A DNA stretch of 64,000 nt from Branchiostoma floridae (Eukaryota > Chordata > Leptocardii > Amphioxiformes > Branchiostomatidae). Numbering within the stretch: the first letter of the stretch is position 1; every line of letters begins with the position of its first letter. The notes below the pieces were generated by a model. The model was not told the origin of the DNA, did not search any database, and saw only the letters and a program-made list of their open reading frames with translations. The stretch spans positions 10,080,223 to 10,144,222 of the forward strand of contig NC_049995.1 of the NCBI RefSeq assembly GCF_000003815.2, in the 5' to 3' direction. Positions 58,150 through 64,000 of the stretch are shown here, in pieces. The translations under genes were made by a program, and so were the position numbers.

Positions 58150-60440
58150 TCCATTATTAGGGGGGGGGGGGTCATATTTGATTTTTTTTCATAGACTAAG
58201 AGGGCATGTAAAAATGACACATGATAATAGGAGTGTATATGAAGTCAAGATGTATTTGCCAGTAATCCTAAATTGCAGCTGATTCTCATGTATGGAAAAC
58301 AGAAAGGTTTTCTAGACAGCCTACGTGCACATCATATACCTCAAATCCTGTACAACTTCTGCAACACCAATCCTTGCCCTCCAGACCTGCAGCTTGTGTT
58401 GTGCAATAAGCCTGTTCACAGTTTGAAATGTGCATGCACAAGGTCAAAGTTGAAGGCCCCTAACTTCTTAACAGTTCTTGTCTGGACTATGGTCAATACA
58501 TGTCCAGATATGTCCTGTTTTGGTCTAAGAGGCCTTCAAGTTGTGCATGTGCAATTCACACTTTGAACAGGATAACATGCTTGCATTGATCCTGAAAAAA
58601 ACAGCCTAAAATTTGTGCTAGCACCAGCCAGCTATCAGCCAATCAGAAGCCCGGGTGTTCTTCCAGTTCAAATCACCAGCCAATCATGTGCAAGAGTTAA
58701 AAGTCCAGGGCCAATCATATGTAGGAGTTACCCTAGAAGGCTGTTAGACCAGGGCAAGTTGCTTGTGTATTGCAATACAAGTTGTGGGTCTAAAAGGGAG
58801 GATTCTGCAACACAAAATGCTACAAGCATGCTGCAACTAGTGCACTCACTCGTGCAAAATTTCCCTCAGTCCACCCTTCACCAAACACTGACAATTGATT
58901 ATCAAGCTATACATTTCATAGATAGCACTTAGCAAAGACAACTTTCAGTTCAACTGAATAGCTTAACACATGGTCGCTTTTGTCATACAAAACATACAAT
59001 GAGTAAGGCAGCAAGTTACAGTATAGGCAACAAAATTGTGTACATACACTGATTTTCATCGTTAGGATAAGTGTACAAAGGATAACACATAACAAAATTA
59101 TATTACATCATTAGGCTTGCTCCTGAGGCATCGCCAAAAAATTACATTACATAGAAGCCTGACTGCAAAACATGCCACAAATTTACATATCTTCAAGAAA
59201 ATTACTGACCATCTTCCAAAAGCTTTGAAACATTTGATACATCAAACTATTCCATATAGAATATCCATTAAAACAAAAACTTCTTAAATATTTAACAATT
59301 CAACATTATTTTTCCAAGCAAATTCTATGCAATTTTGGAGACAACATAATGTTTACAACATTAGTGTTACAGTTGAATATTAGCCTTGAAGAGTGGAATT
59401 TTCATGTAGACTTAGAAGATGGTGTCTGAAATTGACACTTTATAACCTAATGACTTAGTTTAAATGTTTCCTTCTGAAAAACAATATTATTCTTCAAAGA
59501 AAATGAGCGACAGTTTGATAAATTCACCCAACATTGTCTTTGTTGCAGAAATGAAATAAAATGTAGATGTTCCAAAATCATTGTTTGAGGTAAAAATTAT
59601 TCAACCAAGTCTTCCTGAGATGTTGTATTGTAGAAGAGCAATAATTTGAAACTGAAAATGTTGGATCTCTATTTATGATGCTTACAGACATTGTAAACTT
59701 TAGCATCTGTTTTTGAAAAACAGAGGAAAAAAATTCCTCACTATTTTATTTCTTGCTCCATTATCACTAAAATTAAGCCTTTAAAAGACCATAAATTAAC
59801 AAGCAAACAATAAAACAAAATATACATGTATGATATCAATTCAACTCCAAAGCTTTCTGCGAATGAACCGCAAACTTTGATTACAACTTTTCTACCTATT
59901 ATTTTAAGGAAGCGATCCCAGTGCTTTTTGCGGGTAAAGAGTTAGTGTACTTTTTTTTACGTAATCGTCTAGTGCAAGTCCTTCATGCTATTTGTACTTT
60001 GTTCCTTCATTAAAAATGTCAGGTTTAAAATGTGTCGTTGATTCGAAATTCCTGAAAAGTTTTCATCAACTAGTCTGCTAAGAACTAGTTTTATCAAGTT
60101 CATGATTAGTGTTGTGCTTTCTTGTTCATCATTTCTACACCTTGAAAAGACATTCTATTGATGGAAATCAGCTTGGCTATGGGAATAACATGGTTACTAC
60201 ATGTTGTAAAAGATAAAAGAAGCAAATATTGGTTGCAAAACAAACTAAAAAAAAAATGAAATGATGTCTTCATACTGTAGGCCTTAGTGTAACAATTTTT
60301 TCTCAAGTATCAAAATTCAAAATTACCTTAAAGCTTCCTTTTCAATATATTCCCAGAAATAGTTTTGATTCAAGAAAAGGATATAAGCACTTTGACAATG
60401 ACCATAATGGTGCAATTGTCAAGTAAGTAAGTGCTTGCCT
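58150..60440. other. Intergenic, no gene recognised
   Basis: AT-rich. A G9 homopolymer is at 58161-58170. Near 58310-58570 GTGCATGCACAAGGTCAAAGT and TTGTGCATGTGCAATTCACACTTTGAACAGG form loose inverted phrases. Nothing is protein-like. Confidence 0.45.
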
Positions 60441-60449
60441 TGCATTCAG

Positions 60450-60850
60450 TAGATCATAAGTTCTACCCCATCTGTGTCAAGCGAAAGACAAATTTGTTTT
60501 TTCTTGTTGGACCAGTCCGGAAAAAAACAGACCTGAAAAAATCAGTGGACCAGGTTTTGGACCTATTAGACAATGAACAGATTATATCGACAGGGGTTTA
60601 CACATTCCAGACAATAAAAAGTTAGAGCAAAGTAGAGCAGACTTTATAGTCATTTCTACCAAGTTTCTGCAATTAATGTTGTTTACATGAAGATAGGATT
60701 TTAAAACACCAGTGAGAATCAACTACTCCACCATAGAGATTCCTTTATAGCAAAATGGACCATTGTTTTGAGTACTGCCCATTCACAAGTTTTCATAGAC
60801 AGTCAGGTCCAGGTTCAGGTCCAGACCTGGACCTGGACCTGAACTGGACC
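60450..60850. mobile_element. Harbinger-like MITE family A, internal fragment, inverted
   Basis: Inverted relative to 47339-48237, it matches ACCAGTCCGGAAAAAAACAG, ATGGACCATTGTTTTGAGTA and GACAGTCAGGTCCAGGTTCA with the interior of that copy. The termini are missing. Confidence 0.55.
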
Positions 60851-61019
60851 TAGACCTCAGAATATTTTGTATATCCACAACTATGAGTGGACTAGCCCCT
60901 TGCTGTAGCGATTGCACAAAGCTGTGTGGTCCAGGGGCTTTGAATTGATGATGGGAGCTACCATAAGCACCAACTACAAACTTAAACTTTTCAGTTTGAT
61001 GAACTCCTTCCCATAGCCA

Positions 61020-61503
61020 AGCTACCACCATCCTGTTCTACATGTACATGTTAGTTACTGAGGTTAATATGGAGTATAGTGTGTGAGAGAGTGTCGGACC
61101 TAGTTGTTTGGATGTATCAAAGATTTCTCGGGGTTGCTGGTGTCTATACTGTCTTGTCCTGAGCGATGTTTTTCACTGGTGTTTTCACTGGTGTTTTTCA
61201 TTTTGACAATGTCCTTCCCATAATCAAGCTACCACCATCCTGTTCTACATGTTAGTTACTGAGGTTAATATGGAGTATAGTGTGTGAGAGTGTCGGACCT
61301 AGTTGTTTGGATGTATCAAAGATTTCTCGGGGTTGCTGGTGTCTATACTGTCTTGTCCTGAGCGATGTTTTTCACTGGTGTTTTCACTGGTGTTTTTCAT
61401 TTTGACAATGTCCTTCCCATAGCCAAGCTACCACCATCCTGTTCTACATGTTAGTTACTGAGGTTAATACGGAGTATAGGTAGTGAGTGAGAGAGTGTGA
61501 GAC
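61020..61503 (-). pseudogene. Two tandem partial copies of the IAH1 terminal exon
   Basis: Downstream of the IAH1 stop, the segment from ...ATCGCTCAGGACAAGACA through the stop codon and flanking ~90 bp is repeated twice (about 61020-61215 and 61220-61425). Relative to the real exon both copies lack the same 34 bp, a deletion between short GACAG repeats. That shifts the frame and ends it at once. The shared deletion means one copy was made from the other. Confidence 0.85.
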
Positions 61504-63613
61504 CTAGTTGTTTGGATGTATTAAAGATTTCTCGGGGTTGCTGGTGTCTATACTGTCCCAGTGGGGGAAGATGAAGGGGAGGTGGTCTGTCTTGTCCTGA
61601 GCGATGGGGGAAAGGCACCGGGCGAGAAACTGGCTCCCCTCCCTCGAGAGGTGGAGCCCGTCCGAGAGAAACTTACGCCAGTCCTGGAACGAAAAAAACA
61701 AATTCTTTCAGTTGTCATTAAACATGGAAGAAGCCTCCTTACTTGATACCTTGATAAAAGGTAGAGTTAGATATAAACATTGTATCCATAGCACTGCCTG
61801 CAAAACTGAATATGTAAACATGCAAACATTTGATGGACATGCAGCCACTCTCTGATTGGTTGAACTGATAATTGCCATGCTGTCATTGGTTGAACTGATA
61901 CTAATTGTGATGGACAGTCAGGATCAGTCTATGTTCTAGCTTTGCTGTAACAAGCCCCTATACATAAGAAGGGAAAGAAAAAGAGGGAGAGAGAGAAAGA
62001 CAAGCAGGAAAAGAAAAAGAGGGAGAGAAAGAAAGACAAGCAGAAAGATGGAGAAACTGAGAAAGAGAGAGAAGTAAAAAGAGCGAAACAAAGAAAAAGG
62101 AAAAAGCTGGGAAAAGAAGGAAAAGCTATAAAGAGGAAAGATAGAGGGAAAACAGAAAGGAAGGAAAGAGTGAGAGAAAAAGAGAGAGGGCAGGAGACGG
62201 ACAGAGAAGATGGAAAGAGATAGAGATATGGTCGGAGAGATGTACAAATATAGTACAATTACCTTCTCATTCTGCATGTAGGTGTACAGGTCGACACACG
62301 ACGTCTGTTTCTCCACTGCCACCTCACAGCACATCTTAGCATACTGCCCAGTCACTGCATTCAACCTGTTCAACTTTAAACCTGCAAATCACAACACAAA
62401 AGGTTACATAATACATGATATTCAAAGTCCCACTCAACTCAGACAAAGTGTTGCACAATGCCACTTGAAAGACCTTCTGAAACCAGTAGGAGATTTTCTT
62501 TATATATCCAACAACAATATTGTAGTATTCAATTGACATAATTAATTGTAATGTTACTGAGATGATTGTGATTTGCAGGTCAAAAATAACAGTCAAAGCT
62601 GATTGGTTGATAGTATCACTTCAGCACCAAGGAGAGCACTGATTGGTCAAACCACATCACTTCAGAATCAAGGAGAGTACTGATTGGTCATGCCACATCA
62701 CTTCAGAACCAAGGAGAGTACTGATTGGTCAAATCACATCACTTCAGAACCAAGGAGAGTACTGATTGGTCAAATCACATCACTTCAGAACCAAGGAGAG
62801 AACTGACTGGTCAAACCACATCACTTCAGAATCAAGGAGAGTACTGATTGGTCATGTCACATCACTTCAGAACCAAGGAGAGTACTGATTGGTCAAACCA
62901 CATCACTTCAGAATCAAGGAGAGTACTGATTGGTCATGTCACATCACTTCAGAACCAAGGAGAGTACTGATTGGTCAAATCACATCACTTCAGAATCAAG
63001 GAGAGTACTGATTGGTCACCTCACATCACTTCAGCACCAAGGAGAGTACTGATTGGTCAAATCACATCACTTCAGCACCAAGGAGAGTGCTGATTGGTCA
63101 AATCACATCACTTCAGAATCAAGGAGAGTACTGATTGGTCACATTGCACCAATGTCCAATTTTTGTGTTGGAAATTGACTTCTACCAACACAGATGAACT
63201 TTTCAGGGTTGTGGAATGTAAAAGAAAATTATGGATAAACTAAACTTTAACTTACAAACACTACAAACAAATTTTCAGCTGACTACATCAGCCTTGTTCA
63301 CAAAATGGACGCGTAACAGTAGCTTTTGGGGGTAAGTCCTAACTAATATTTGTAATGTTGGTTAGTTTAAGTTTAGTTTATTCATAATGACCTTTAAAGA
63401 AAATGTTGTATTTTGGTTTTATCAAGTCTTGAAAGATCATAAGCTCTCCTTACCTTTTTCTTTACAAACCTTCCTCCACTCAGCCTCATCCAGAGGAGGG
63501 GGGGTGATGAGGATGATCTTCTCTGGACCGATGCCCTGGCCCTGGAGGTAGTGGACCATGTTCCTGAGGTTGTTCTTGTAGGTTTCCAGTGGTACATGTT
63601 GTTGTGGGTTTTC
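61504..63613 (-). CDS. IAH1: Isoamyl acetate-hydrolysing esterase 1 homologue, 3' part
   Basis: Three exons in the window: 63454-63613, 62263-62381, 61504-61683. They total 459 nt, or 152 residues plus stop, in consistent phase. They correspond to roughly residue 97 to the end of the ~248-aa human protein. ENPQQHVPLETYKNNLRNMV and ILITPPPLDEAEWRKVC are followed by KLNRLNAVTGQYAKMCC, VDLYTYMQ and SDGLHLSREGSQF. The last contains block V of SGNH/GDSL hydrolases, with the catalytic Asp and His of DGLH. The nucleophile Ser (GDSIT) and the GAND block must lie in exons beyond 64000. The family hydrolyses small esters in the cytosol; the substrate in chordates is poorly known. Short direct copies of exon pieces surround two of the three exons. 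Confidence 0.93.
61850..61942. mobile_element. MITE family D fragment
   Basis: Inverted relative to 28402-28644: TGATACTAATTGTGATGGACAGTCAGGATC then AGTCTATGTTC. One terminus only. Confidence 0.5.
61968..62245. repeat. GA-rich low-complexity tract
   Basis: Purine-rich AGAAAGAGGGAGAG repeats beside IAH1 exon 62263-62381. Ser/Leu/Phe-rich open frames on the other strand are artefacts of it. Confidence 0.9.
62598..63145 (+). repeat. 41-bp minisatellite with CCAAT-box core
   Basis: About thirteen copies of a 41-bp unit, TGATTGGTCA...ATCACTTCAGAA...CAAGGAGAGTAC, in an IAH1 intron. Each unit contains ATTGG, an inverted CCAAT box. Units alternate between AAATCACATC, AAACCACATC and ATGTCACATC variants. 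Confidence 0.93.
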
Positions 63614-63840
63614 CTGTAAAAATGGGACAAAGGTCAAATGTCAAAGTTCATGCTAAAAAAAGTTTCCAGTGGTATATGTTGTTGTGGGTTCTCCTCTGAA
63701 AAAGGGTCAAAGGTCAAATGTTAAAGTTCATGATGATGAATGGTACAAAAGGGACATAGATATTTAAGTTGCTGAGGTTGGTTTAGTAGCTGCACAAAAT
63801 GTAGATTTCCAGAGGAACAAACTGTTGTGAATTCTCCACT
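63580..63840 (-). repeat. Three direct copies of an IAH1 exon edge
   Basis: The first ~35 bp of exon 63454-63613 (encoding ENPQQHVPLET) recurs at about 63661-63697 (ENPQQHIPLET, with a TTTTTCAG acceptor) and, more diverged, at about 63804-63840 (ENSQQFVPLE). Only the acceptor-proximal piece is copied. Confidence 0.75.
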
Positions 63841-64000
63841 AAAGCAGCAAGGGAAAAAGGTGTCAAAGTTTAGGAATGGTTATCAAACAAGGTAAAGACA
63901 AGGTAGTTTTGTTGTTAGTTTTTTTTACTTACACCATGGGCAGCACCTAATATGGTGGGCTTTAGAAAGCTTTTTTTCCACTTTTATCTTACTTGGCTCA
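63841..64000. other. IAH1 intron continuing beyond the window
   Basis: No credible IAH1 exon is visible between 63840 and the window edge; the upstream exons lie outside. Confidence 0.5.

Noticed and set aside
62598-63145. CRISPR-like array
   Set aside because: The 41-bp units are continuous tandem repeats with no unique spacers, in a eukaryotic intron.
63930-63975. A short IAH1 exon upstream (a frame reading PTILGAAHG before GTAAGT)
   Set aside because: It would be about 27 nt, lacks the expected FFGAND block and does not match the family at this position.

Overview
The window reads as nuclear DNA of an invertebrate chordate, most probably an amphioxus (Branchiostoma). The host proteins are animal-type and intron-rich, and several are close to their vertebrate orthologues in length. 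Introns are packed with short DNA transposons, tRNA-derived elements, satellites and interstitial TTAGGG tracts. I cannot fix the species from the sequence alone.

Layout. 1-7059 has no convincing host gene. It holds a CA repeat, one broken copy of a ~1.9 kb paralogous segment (its partner is at 31.0-33.0 kb), a LINE remnant, a Harbinger-like element and a C-rich minisatellite. 7060-18574 (minus) is a complete 17-exon type II transmembrane serine protease: a Pro/Gln/His-rich tail, one membrane helix, a SEA domain with a GS cleavage motif, eight LDL-receptor class A modules and a trypsin domain. It shares a 568-bp divergent promoter carrying three TCACGTGA boxes with 19143-30527 (plus), a six-exon type II C-type lectin. 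Intron 3 of the lectin (7.3 kb) is a TTAGGG-bearing satellite split by a 4.5-kb insertion with inverted ends and its own tandem arrays. 31-33 kb is the second copy of the paralogous segment, with one open two-helix ORF. 34003-43054 (minus) is ADRM1/Rpn13, the proteasomal ubiquitin receptor (10 exons, 397 aa). Its promoter has a perfect TCTCGCGAGA box. 46987-56067 (plus) is GID8, a scaffold subunit of the CTLH/GID ubiquitin ligase (4 coding exons, 228 aa). 61504-63613 (minus) is the 3' part of IAH1, a GDSL/SGNH esterase that continues beyond the window.

Splice models were built by hand. For the protease, the lectin, ADRM1 and GID8 the exon lengths sum to an exact multiple of three with consistent phases (877, 394, 398 and 229 codons including stop). 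ADRM1 and GID8 act in the same pathway (substrate ubiquitination and proteasomal capture), and as I recall both lie on human 20q13.33, so their neighbourhood here may be old linkage.

Most striking signals: (1) repeated tandem copying of exon pieces in GID8 and IAH1, namely five copies of the GID8 start-codon segment, a truncated extra copy of GID8 exon 3, three copies of the IAH1 terminal-exon segment and three of another IAH1 exon edge; (2) the 4.5-kb satellite-bearing insertion inside a telomere-like satellite; (3) a 1.14-kb foldback element with ~540-bp arms and 5-bp target duplications in ADRM1; (4) a complete non-autonomous hAT element with 8-bp target duplications in GID8; (5) two different tRNA-like sequences facing each other between short inverted repeats.
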